Source of the DNA: an uncultured Christensenella sp.
GTDB lineage: Bacteria; Bacillota; Clostridia; Christensenellales; UBA3700
Assembly (NCBI GenBank): GCA_910583735.1
Contig: CAJTXS010000006.1
Span: 1 to 64,000, forward strand
Reading direction: 5' to 3'
DNA length: 64,000 nucleotides
In this document: in pieces, positions 8,888 to 17,300 of the stretch
Layout: each line of letters opens with the position of its first letter
How positions within the stretch are numbered: the stretch's first letter is position 1
The notes under the pieces: model-generated
Told to the model about the DNA's origin: nothing
Databases searched by the model: none
What the model saw: only the letters and a program-made list of their open reading frames with translations
Translations under genes and position numbers: made by a program

Positions 8888-8916
8888 TTGACAGATATTA
8901 TAAAGTCTGTTATTAT
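8888..8916 (+). promoter_or_regulatory. Strong sigma-A promoter of infC operon
   Basis: TTGACA (8888-8893), a 17-bp spacer and TATTAT (8911-8916). Transcription should start near 8923, about 127 nt before infC. Confidence 0.9.
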
Positions 8917-8922
8917 ATAGCG

Positions 8923-9045
8923 GACAGCCAAGCGGAAGTAACTTCTCACCTGCATGCAGAGGTATGCAAGGTTAATAAATCGGGTATTTATTAAGCGGAG
9001 AGCATCGCAAGAGCTGTTCCGCTTATTTTTTTGTCAGGAGGACAC
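8923..9045 (+). ncRNA. L20-type (infC-rpmI-rplT) leader
   Basis: The transcribed leader contains ACTTCTCACC and paired segments, then an intrinsic terminator at 8993-9032 (AAGCGGA...TCCGCTT followed by seven T) directly before the infC ribosome site. Leaders of this kind in Firmicutes bind L20 and attenuate the operon. The position, terminator and downstream genes fit. The exact L20 binding fold was not computed. Confidence 0.75.
8993..9032 (+). terminator. Attenuator in infC leader
   Basis: AAGCGGA pairs with TCCGCTT around an imperfect inner stem, followed by A and seven T. It ends only about 18 bp before the infC start codon, so it must act as a conditional terminator. Confidence 0.8.
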
Positions 9046-9049
9046 ACCT

Positions 9050-9562
9050 ATTAAAGAACTTGCTATCAACGGTCAGATCCGCGAAAGGGAAGTGAGATTG
9101 CTCGATAAGGACGGCAATCAGCTGGGCGTAATGTCGTCGTACGAGGCGCTGCGCAGGGCGGAAGAGGTCAATCTCGACCTCGTGATGATATCGCCTGTCG
9201 CGAGACCTCCCGTATGTAAAATTATGGACTACGGCAAGTATAAGTACGAGACTGTCAAGAAGGAAAAAGAGAATAAGCGCAATCAGAAGGTAGTCGAGTT
9301 GAAGGAAGTCTGGCTCTCCGCCACTATCGATACCGGCGACCTCAACACCAAGGCGAAGCAGGCAATCAAGTTTATAGAGAGCGGCAACAAGGTAAAGGTC
9401 TCTATAAGGTTGAGAGGCAGGCAGATGGCGCGTCCCGAATACGCTGTGGAAGTGATGAACGACTTCTTCGGTATACTCGGCGGATGCGCGCAGATAGACA
9501 AACAACCCACCGCGGAAGGCAGAATCGTCACCATGATGCTGTCGCCTGCGGTTAAAAAATAA
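9050..9562 (+). CDS. infC: Translation initiation factor IF-3
   Basis: 170 residues. IF-3 binds the 30S subunit and checks the start codon and initiator tRNA. I place the start at ATT (9050), eight bases behind CAGGAGGA, because the homologous region begins exactly there and the upstream codons would lie in the attenuator. ATT starts are known for infC and make it sensitive to IF-3 itself. The N-domain runs from residues 1-80 (R-P-P-V-C-K-I-M-D-Y-G-K-Y is the family signature), followed by a lysine-rich linker and the C-domain. First gene of infC-rpmI-rplT. Confidence 0.96.
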   Translation: MKELAINGQIREREVRLLDKDGNQLGVMSSYEALRRAEEVNLDLVMISPVARPPVCKIMDYGKYKYETVKKEKENKRNQKVVELKEVWLSATIDTGDLNTKAKQAIKFIESGNKVKVSIRLRGRQMARPEYAVEVMNDFFGILGGCAQIDKQPTAEGRIVTMMLSPAVKK

Positions 9563-9585
9563 CATTCTAAAGGAGTATAAGTATT

Positions 9586-9774
9586 ATGCCCAAGCAGAAG
9601 TCGCATAGCGGCGCGAAGAAGCGTTTTACCGTTACCGGCGCCGGTAGGATTAAAAGAGCTAAGATGAACAGACGTCATATTCTGACAAAGAAGGCTTCCA
9701 AGAGGAAGCGCGCATTGCGTAAGACGGCATTCGTGTCCGTGACGCAGGAAAAGACCATCAGGGATATGATTTAA
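9586..9774 (+). CDS. rpmI: 50S ribosomal protein L35
   Basis: 62 residues, very basic. It begins M-P-K-Q-K-S-H-S-G-A-K-K-R-F, as L35 proteins do, and carries the usual N-R-R-H-I-L-T-K-K middle. The ribosome site AAGGAG is 11 bases before ATG. It lies between infC and rplT in the universal order. Confidence 0.97.
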   Translation: MPKQKSHSGAKKRFTVTGAGRIKRAKMNRRHILTKKASKRKRALRKTAFVSVTQEKTIRDMI

Positions 9775-9792
9775 TTATAGGAGGCAGCGATA

Positions 9793-10146
9793 ATGAGAAT
9801 TAAGAGAGGCGTCAACGCAATCAAGAAGCGCAGAAAGATATTAAAGCAAGCTAAAGGCTACAGAGGAGCTAAGTCCAAGTTATACAGAGTAGCGCGCCAG
9901 GCGGTCATGAAGTCGGGCAACTACGCTTTCGTAGGCAGGAAGCTCAAGAAGCGCGATTTCAGAAGTCTGTGGATTACCCGTATCAACGCAGCTGCGCGTA
10001 TTAACGGCATGTCCTACAGCACGCTCATGCACGGACTTAAAGTCGCGGGTATCGACCTTAACCGTAAGATACTTGCAGACCTTGCGGTCAACGACGCGGC
10101 GGCTTTTGCCGCTCTGTGCGAGCAGGCTAAGGCTAAGCTGGCGTAA
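9793..10146 (+). CDS. rplT: 50S ribosomal protein L20
   Basis: 117 residues, basic; large-subunit assembly protein and the likely repressor of this operon through the leader at 8923. It shows the family sequence R-I-K-R-G-V-N-A-I-K-K-R-R-K-I, then A-K-G-Y-R-G-A-K-S and R-D-F-R-S-L-W-I-T-R-I-N-A-A. It is followed by an intrinsic terminator. Confidence 0.97.
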   Translation: MRIKRGVNAIKKRRKILKQAKGYRGAKSKLYRVARQAVMKSGNYAFVGRKLKKRDFRSLWITRINAAARINGMSYSTLMHGLKVAGIDLNRKILADLAVNDAAAFAALCEQAKAKLA

Positions 10147-10159
10147 GCAAGAGTACTTA

Positions 10160-10187
10160 AAGGCTGCCTTAGGGCAGCCTTATTTTA
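10160..10187 (+). terminator. Terminator of infC-rpmI-rplT
   Basis: AAGGCTGCC-TTAG-GGCAGCCTT, a perfect 9-bp stem, followed by ATTTTAT, 14 bp after the rplT stop. Confidence 0.9.
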
Positions 10188-10233
10188 TATCGCGCGCATG
10201 CGCGTACACATATAAGAAACTATAGGCAATACA

Positions 10234-10992
10234 ATGGTAATTACTTCGGTATCCAATCCCCATATCAGATATGTTCGTACGCTCGCGTCGGATAAGCGCG
10301 CAAGAGAGGCGGACGGTGTCATCGTATTGGAGGGAGCCAACCTCATAGACGCGCTGCCTGTCGGCGCCGAAGTGGCGGAGCTGCTCGTGCAAGAGGGCAA
10401 GGCGGATAAGTATCGCGGTATTATCGAGCGCTTCGGCAATTATATCGAAGTGAGCGACAACGTCATGCGCGCCGTATCTTCCGTCAATACGCCGCAGGGT
10501 ATAGTCGCGGCGGCTAAGTTTACCTTGCCCGAGGCGGACAGGCTCAAGCCCGCGGTGATTGCGGACGGCATTACAGACCCCGGCAATATGGGCACTATCA
10601 TTAGGAGCGCCGCGGCGTGCGGAATATATGACATGATAGCGATAGAGTGTTGCGACCTCACCGCGCCCAAGACGGTGCGCTCTACTATGGGCGGGATATT
10701 CTCCATGCGCGTAAGCTATGTCGATAGGGCGAGTGTTGCGAAGGAATTGTCGGGCTATAAAGTATTTGCGCTTGATATGCGCGGAGAAAATATATATAAT
10801 ATAAGCAAGAGAGAGTTGGATTGCGCATACGCGCTTGCGGTGGGCAGCGAAGCTCACGGCATCAGCGACGGGATAAGAGCGGCTGCATACAAGATTGTAT
10901 CGCTGCCCATGTCGGGGGCTACGGAGTCGCTCAATGCGGCAGTCAGCCTGTCGGTAGGACTGTATCAGCTGGTATACGGCAATAAAATCTAA
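10234..10992 (+). CDS. TrmH/SpoU-family RNA 2'-O-methyltransferase
   Basis: 252 residues. The N-terminal substrate-binding part (residues 1-95, including V-L-E-G-A-N-L) and the SPOUT knot domain are both present. The three SpoU motifs are clear: D-P-G-N-M-G-T-I-I-R-S-A-A (motif 1), A-V-G-S-E-A-H-G-I-S (motif 2) and V-S-L-P-M-S-G-A-T-E-S-L-N-A-A-V (motif 3). It should methylate a ribose in 23S rRNA or tRNA; the exact site cannot be told. No clear ribosome site precedes the ATG. Confidence 0.92.
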   Translation: MVITSVSNPHIRYVRTLASDKRAREADGVIVLEGANLIDALPVGAEVAELLVQEGKADKYRGIIERFGNYIEVSDNVMRAVSSVNTPQGIVAAAKFTLPEADRLKPAVIADGITDPGNMGTIIRSAAACGIYDMIAIECCDLTAPKTVRSTMGGIFSMRVSYVDRASVAKELSGYKVFALDMRGENIYNISKRELDCAYALAVGSEAHGISDGIRAAAYKIVSLPMSGATESLNAAVSLSVGLYQLVYGNKI

Positions 10993-11035
10993 TAATAACA
11001 TCTAATAAATCTAATCAATTTCGGAGGATAGACAA

Positions 11036-11776
11036 GTGTCCGGACATAGCAAGTGGGCTAATATTAAGAATAAGAAGGGCGCCGCGGACGCAAAACGCGG
11101 AGCTATATTCACCAAGATAGGCAGGGAGATTGCAGTAGCCGTCAAGAGCGGCGGCTCCGACCCCGCAAGCAATTCAAAGCTAAGAGACGCAATCGCCAAG
11201 GCAAGAGCCAACAACATGCCGAGCGACAACATCGAGCGCAGCATCAAGAAGGCGAGCGGCGAGCTCACGTCGGTGACGTACGAGGAGAACGTATACGAGG
11301 GCTATGCTCAAGAGGGCGTGGCGGTGATAGTGGAGACGCTTACTGATAATTCCAACCGTACCGCTGCGGACGTGCGCCATATCTTCAGCAAGTGCGGCGG
11401 CGCGCTTGGTACGAGCGGCTGCGTGTCGTATATGTTCGACAAGAAGGGATTAATCGTCGTGGACGGCGACGGTCTGGACGAGGACACCGTGATGATGACC
11501 GCGCTCGAGGCGGGCGCAGACGACGTCGTATCGGGTGAGGGAGTATTCGAGATATACACATCTCCCGCAGACTTCAGCGCGGTGAGAGAGGCGATAGAGT
11601 CCAATAAGGATTACGTCATACTCGAGGCGGGAGTGGAGATGATCCCTTCCAATACCGTAACTCCCAGCGCGGAGGCGGAAGTCAAGATACGTAGATTGCT
11701 GGATATGCTCGAGGACAGCGACGACGTGCAGAACGTCTATCATAACGCTAACTTGAGCGAGGATGAGGAAGAGTAA
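11036..11776 (+). CDS. YebC/PmpR-family protein
   Basis: 246 residues, starting with GTG behind GGAGGA. The N-terminus S-G-H-S-K-W-A-N-I-K-N-K-K is the family signature, followed by the usual I-F-T-K-I-G-R-E-I and M-P-S-D-N-I-E-R. Members were described as transcription regulators. Recent work places many of them in translation, relieving ribosome stalls at proline-rich stretches. Proximity to ruvC is common in bacteria. Confidence 0.94.
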   Translation: MSGHSKWANIKNKKGAADAKRGAIFTKIGREIAVAVKSGGSDPASNSKLRDAIAKARANNMPSDNIERSIKKASGELTSVTYEENVYEGYAQEGVAVIVETLTDNSNRTAADVRHIFSKCGGALGTSGCVSYMFDKKGLIVVDGDGLDEDTVMMTALEAGADDVVSGEGVFEIYTSPADFSAVREAIESNKDYVILEAGVEMIPSNTVTPSAEAEVKIRRLLDMLEDSDDVQNVYHNANLSEDEEE

Positions 11777-11810
11777 TAGCTTTTTTAGCGGGTAACCGCG
11801 GGAGGTAGTT

Positions 11811-13064
11811 ATGGACGTTACGCAGATATGCCGCAAGGCTCACAACGCGCAGTATGAGCTGGGCGCGATGTCGGCGGATAAGAAGAACGAGGTCTTGCGC
11901 GCCGTAGCGCGCAGCATAGTCGCGAGTAAGGACGAGATCAAGGTCGCAAATAAAGTCGATATAGACGCTGCCGAAGCGTCCGGCATGACCCGCGCTATGG
12001 TGGACAGACTGCTGCTAACCGACGAGCGTATAGCGCTGATGGCGGAAGGCGTGGAGCAGGTAGCGACGCTGCCCGACCCCGTGGGAGAGGTGTGCGATTG
12101 TTGGGACTTGGATAACGGTCTGCATATAGATAAAGTTAGGGCGCCTCTCGGCGTGGTAGCCGTAATCTACGAGTCCAGACCCAATGTGACGGCGGACGTA
12201 TTCGCGCTGTGCTTTAAGTCGGGCAACTGCGTAGTGCTCAGAGGCGGCAAGGAGGCCATCAATTCCAACCGCGCCTTATATAAAATCATTGCCGATACCT
12301 TGGCAGAACACGGCGCAAACAGCGACGTAATAGGCTTTATAGACGACACTTCGAGAGAGGGCAGCGCAATGCTGCTAAAGCAGGGCGATACCGTGGACGT
12401 AGTCATACCGCGCGGCGGCGACGGACTGAAGAAGTTCGTGCTCGCTAACGCCGTAATGCCCGTAATTGCCAGCGCGGGCGGCGTGTGCCATATATATGTA
12501 GAGAAGAGCGCGGATATAGCTAAGTGCATCGACGTAATCGACAACGCCAAGATGCAGCGCCCTTCTACATGCAACGCGCTTGAGCAGCTGCTTGTGCACG
12601 TAGATGTGGCGGACAAGACGCTTACTATGGTCGCAGACCGGCTCAAGGGCAGGTGCAGACTGGTAGGTTGCAAGCGCTCTTGCGAGATACTCAGGGCTAA
12701 GGGCTATGAGATAGCCGAGGCAAGCGAGGACGACTTTACCAAGGAGCACCTCGACTACGAGCTCACCGTGCGCGTGGTGGACGGCACCGCCGAGGCGATA
12801 GATATTGTCAACGCCAATAATACCAAGCACAGCGACGCCATTATGAGCGAGGATAAGCAGGCTATCGAGCAGTTCACTGCCAAGGTGGATGCGGGCTGCG
12901 TGTACGTCAATGCATCCACGAGGTTTACGGACGGATTCCAATTCGGCTTCGGAGCGGAGATAGGCATATCCACGCAGAAGTTGCACGCGAGAGGCCCGCT
13001 CGGATTGAGACAGCTCACGAGCGAAAAGTACGTCGTGCGCGGCGATTACACCTCGAGAAAATGA
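11811..13064 (+). CDS. proA: Glutamate-5-semialdehyde dehydrogenase (gamma-glutamyl phosphate reductase)
   Basis: 417 residues. Reduces gamma-glutamyl phosphate to the semialdehyde in proline synthesis. Family landmarks include P-L-G-V-V-A-V-I-Y-E-S-R-P-N, R-G-G-K-E-A, and the catalytic Cys254 in P-S-T-C-N-A-L-E. The C-terminal F-G-F-G-A-E-I-G-I-S-T-Q-K is also present. The start follows GGGAGG. No proB is present here. The stop overlaps the ruvC start by four bases (ATGA), so the two are co-translated. Confidence 0.96.
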   Translation: MDVTQICRKAHNAQYELGAMSADKKNEVLRAVARSIVASKDEIKVANKVDIDAAEASGMTRAMVDRLLLTDERIALMAEGVEQVATLPDPVGEVCDCWDLDNGLHIDKVRAPLGVVAVIYESRPNVTADVFALCFKSGNCVVLRGGKEAINSNRALYKIIADTLAEHGANSDVIGFIDDTSREGSAMLLKQGDTVDVVIPRGGDGLKKFVLANAVMPVIASAGGVCHIYVEKSADIAKCIDVIDNAKMQRPSTCNALEQLLVHVDVADKTLTMVADRLKGRCRLVGCKRSCEILRAKGYEIAEASEDDFTKEHLDYELTVRVVDGTAEAIDIVNANNTKHSDAIMSEDKQAIEQFTAKVDAGCVYVNASTRFTDGFQFGFGAEIGISTQKLHARGPLGLRQLTSEKYVVRGDYTSRK

Positions 13065-13552
13065 GGATATTGGGCATAGACCCCGGGCTCGCTATCGTAG
13101 GTTACGGCATAATCGACTGCGAAAGAGGTATATCCAAGGCGGTGGATTACGGCGTAATCAATACGCCTAAGGGTGAGAAGTTGCCCGCCCGCCTGCATAT
13201 GATATACGACGGCGTCGCCGCTCTTATCGATAAGTATCAGCCCGATTGCATGGCTATAGAAGAGCTGTTCTTTACAAAGAATGTGACTACGGGTATAGCC
13301 GTTGCCGAGGCAAGAGGCGTCATATTACTGTGCGCCACGCATAAGCTCGGCAAGATATACGAGTATACTCCCAATCAGATTAAAGAGGCGCTTACGGGCT
13401 ACGGCAAGGCGACCAAGCAACAGATACAGTTTATGGTAACGCGCCTGCTCAAGCTGCCCGCGCCCCCTAAGCCCGACGATGCCGCCGACGCAGTGGCTGT
13501 CGCTCTTACCCACGCGCAGACGGGCAGACTGGGCGGAATGTTCGCGCTGTAG
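13061..13552 (+). CDS. ruvC: Holliday junction resolvase RuvC
   Basis: 163 residues. Cuts Holliday junctions with RuvAB. The four-acid RNase H-like active site is visible as Asp7 (I-D-P-G), Glu67/68 and the pair Asp140/Asp143 in P-D-D-A-A-D-A. It overlaps proA by four bases and ends in an intrinsic terminator. In many bacteria ruvA and ruvB follow directly; here they lie 7 kb further on, behind two surface-protein genes. Confidence 0.96.
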   Translation: MRILGIDPGLAIVGYGIIDCERGISKAVDYGVINTPKGEKLPARLHMIYDGVAALIDKYQPDCMAIEELFFTKNVTTGIAVAEARGVILLCATHKLGKIYEYTPNQIKEALTGYGKATKQQIQFMVTRLLKLPAPPKPDDAADAVAVALTHAQTGRLGGMFAL

Positions 13553-13601
13553 CTTGTAAGAAGTAGAATGTAACGCTATAATTTAAGCAAATATAGGGAC
13601 G

Positions 13602-13630
13602 AGGAGCGAGGATATACGCGCTCCTTTTTT
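13602..13630 (+). terminator. Terminator after ruvC
   Basis: AGGAGCG and CGCTCCT pair around a 10-base loop and are followed by T. It lies 50 bp past the ruvC stop. Confidence 0.8.
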
Positions 13631-14322
13631 ATCGGCGATAATGGTAGAAGAATAATCGCATATTATATTGATAGTTTATCCGTTTTTGATTTGTAAAAAT
13701 ATTTTATCCGTATAGCGCGACTATTAGAAGATAAATATCGCTATATACTTGCACTAGTAAAATTTGCGAGCATAATCGGTTTTGTAGGGCTTGTCGGGAC
13801 ACCTCTTGTAACCGTAATATGCCGCAGAAAAAGCGTAATTTAATCTGACAGGACGTGTTCATATTTTAACAGATTATCGAAAATTATTTTTGTAAAATTT
13901 TCAAATTCATGTTAAAAACACATGATTTTTGTGCTATTATAAGAGTAGACATCAGCGGTAAGGTATATTTTAAGGTTTTGATTAATTATTTAATCCGCTG
14001 ACGCAGTAGTTATTGATATATCTTAAGTTTTATTTTATATCGGCATCTGCTTGTTCGTCTCGACAATCGCATATCGGCGGAAAATATCCGCCCTATATAA
14101 TAATACTGTAATGCCGTGCTTAATCGACTGTTAATCGCTATATGTTAGGGGCAATCGATCGGAATCCATATATTAGGACCGTGTATATAGCCCAAAGTCT
14201 TTGTAAATAGCCCGATATAGCAGTTAAGCATGTTAAATAAATCGCAAGGAGGTATACTGCAACATTATTAATCGACGGTAAGAGTATTGCATGCACACGG
14301 GAAAAGCTAAGGAGTAGCGATA
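13631..14322. other. Long leader/intergenic region before the 1557-aa gene
   Basis: About 690 bp, AT-rich, without a supported gene. It holds a promoter candidate with an overlapping inverted repeat (13908-13940) and a hairpin TCAGCGG (13952-13958) with CCGCTGA (13995-14001) just behind it. The leader before the ATG at 14323 would then be about 375 nt. The ribosome site is CTAAGGAG. Confidence 0.55.
13908..13940 (+). promoter_or_regulatory. Promoter candidate with operator-like palindrome
   Basis: TTAAAA (13912-13917), a 17-bp spacer and TATTAT (13935-13940) with an extended TGC in front. The inverted repeat CATGT-7-ACATG (13908-13924) covers the -35 box, which would suit a repressor site. 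Confidence 0.5.
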
Positions 14323-17300
14323 ATGGAAAAATTATTAAGAAAACACGGCAACAAGATAGCATTAGTATTATTGATAATATTATTTGTTGCATTTATCGGC
14401 ATATTTGCCATCAAAGAAAATATCACATTCGGCAATGCCTCGGCAGAGGCGACGGCGGTGTCTACTACGTCGGGCGAGACGGAAGACTATTCGCTGTATA
14501 CGGATAATCCGCTGCCTGACAGTCAAGACGAAATCAAATACAATATAGATAGGTATGTACCACTAAGTCTATTTGGCAAGATAGGTACGACGGTATTTTA
14601 CGGTAAGAATTACGGATTCGTAGTACATATAGACAATTTAAGCTATAATATGGTGCTATTGTTCACAATAGATTACCAATTGCATGCCGACGGCTTCGGC
14701 TATGACAATATAGTCAAAGTAGTGCACGAGGGCAGTTATGATTATGCGGGAGCACCCGTTAATTCGCCCGACTATCACATAGCGATAGGCAATCTCAATT
14801 TCGACTCCAATATAATCAATGCCGACAGCAGAAACAACAATTGGAAAGACGGCTATGCGGCTGAGGACGATATGGGCGCTTTCTATATTCAGTCGAGGTA
14901 TTCGGGAGTATTTACTTATCGTACTGGTACTTTGGACGAGGCATTATGGAACCAATGTATCTCTACGTTCATAAAGTTGATTCCTGTAGTGGGCAGTCAC
15001 CTTTCGAATGTTTATGACGCGATAAAGCTGAAGCAAGCCTATAACAATGTATATCAGACCTCTTCGTCGCTCGATACCGCGGTAGACTTTCCGATTACGA
15101 AAGAGGCGCAGATTGCAAGCGATATCACGGGGCATCAATTGGTGCAGTCGTTAGAGATTAATATGCTGGACGAGTGCGAAGAATTTTTGACATATAATTT
15201 CGGCGACGATATTAATTATGCTAAGGCGACGTATAGGATGAACGAGGTGAATGCGGAGTATTATATTCAGTCTGCATTGAATTTCGATGTATACACATAT
15301 CACACTATTTCCGCCGCGCGCGTTGTCGATAATTTTACTGTAGACAGCATTTACAATATGCGCGAGAGCGAAGATCAGTATTCGGAGATATATAAAAAGA
15401 GCGAAGATCAATTCGCGCTCAAAGATTATTCTAAATTCGCTCCGTTAATCAACGGCGTGAGCTTTAAGTTTACTCCCGACAAGTCGGGCTATTACGAAAT
15501 ATTCGCTCCCAGCGGCTATAGCGCTCACGTTAGGCAAAACGGCGGGTATGAACTATCTGGCACGGACGAGGGCGTTTATCTTTCCGCAGGTAAGACATAT
15601 GAAGTCGCGTTCGGTAAAGGTATAGCTGCAATCAATTGGGATTATAAAAAATCCAATATGCGCGTTAAGTCCGACTTTATAGGCAGTCAGATGAATTTTG
15701 CGGACGTGACTGTTAAACTCAATCAAGAGTTTGAGTTAGATAAGAGCGAATATATCAATAGAGGAGTATATTACAGATTATTTTATAATGAAAACGACAA
15801 CAACGACCTATACAAGCTGACATGCGACGATATCGATAATTTGCAGTTGTATATCACGGACTCTGAGCTCAATATCATAAGTAAGGGAGTTAAGATTAAC
15901 GGCGCGGTATATTGCAATTTCCCTTTGAAGGCGGGAGAAAATTATTATCTGATTTGTGAAAATCTCGGAGATAATAAGGCGATTGTCGTGACTAATGAGG
16001 GAGCGCTCGAGTTAAGCAATTATATTAGCGAGCAGAGTACGGACGGAATGTTATATTATGCGGTCGATATGCCCTATAAGCAATGGTATAAGCTCTACGG
16101 CGAGCACGCGGGACTGTATATTGCGGGCGGCGAGGACTTGTTCGGCACTATTAACGACGGTTATTTTATAGATAAAGCAGGCAGATATTATCTGCTTACG
16201 GACAGTGCCGCGCAGATGGATATCGGGCTCGGAGATATAGGGGCGTCTGTCGTAGTCGGTCTCGGTATAGAGTATGGGGCAGACAAGACGCTCAACCATA
16301 TGTTTACATTTGCACCTGCCTTTACAATCATGTGCAGCTTGGGCGCAGACGGCAGATACGACGTGTATCGCGACGGCGTCAAGATAGGCGATAGCGTCAA
16401 TAAGGTCTTGCTCGAGGACGGTCATAGGTACGACTTCGTCAAGTTGGACGGGGGCGAGAAGTTTATGATATTAGCGGACGGTAGCGAAATATCTATGGGT
16501 GAGACTGTATCTGTCGAAGAGGCTGATGCCTATTCGGTATATAGATTGACGCTGGACGAGCCGCTGCGTATCGGAGTAGAGTGTGCAAGCGGTATCCATT
16601 ACGTCATTTACGATGCGGCCATGAGAGTAGTAAGCCCTCAGCCCGATTTGGCGCATGGCTTTCCTCTTGCGGCGGGCGAGTACAGTATAGTCGTCGCAGA
16701 CAGCGGCGCATATAGCTTTACCGTAAAGGAGAAGTTGATACCTGTAGCGGTTAATTTCGTCGTTGACGGAGCGGACTATACCGATACGACGGGCGAGGTA
16801 TATTACTATGGCAAGCATAGCGTCTTGCCCGTGCCCGTCAAGGACAGATTCGACTTCAACGGCTGGAAGTGCGGCAACGTAATGATTACAGACGCTGACG
16901 GCAAGACAATCAATCCCTTAGACTGCGACAGCATTACGCTCGAGGCGACTTGGACCGCGCGCGCCGTGGTCATGAAGTTGGACGTCGGCGGCGGAGTAGT
17001 CAAGTGGTGGACAGGCGAGGAGATAGTCGACTCGGCGCCGTCAGCTACCGTGGTCGAGGGCGATATGATAGAGCAGCTTATCAATCTCAAGAGCAGCTTT
17101 ATCGCTACGCCCGAGGGAAATAAGACGGGATATTTCTTGACTACGTTTGAGATAGTCAAGACAGGTTCCGACGGCAATATAGACAACTTCAGCTTCACGC
17201 CCCTTTGGGAGAGGGAGAGATACTTTGTAAGATTCAACGCCGATTATGCGGCGCAGATTGTGTCCGATAAGGTGGTGTCTTACGGAGATGTTATAGACGG

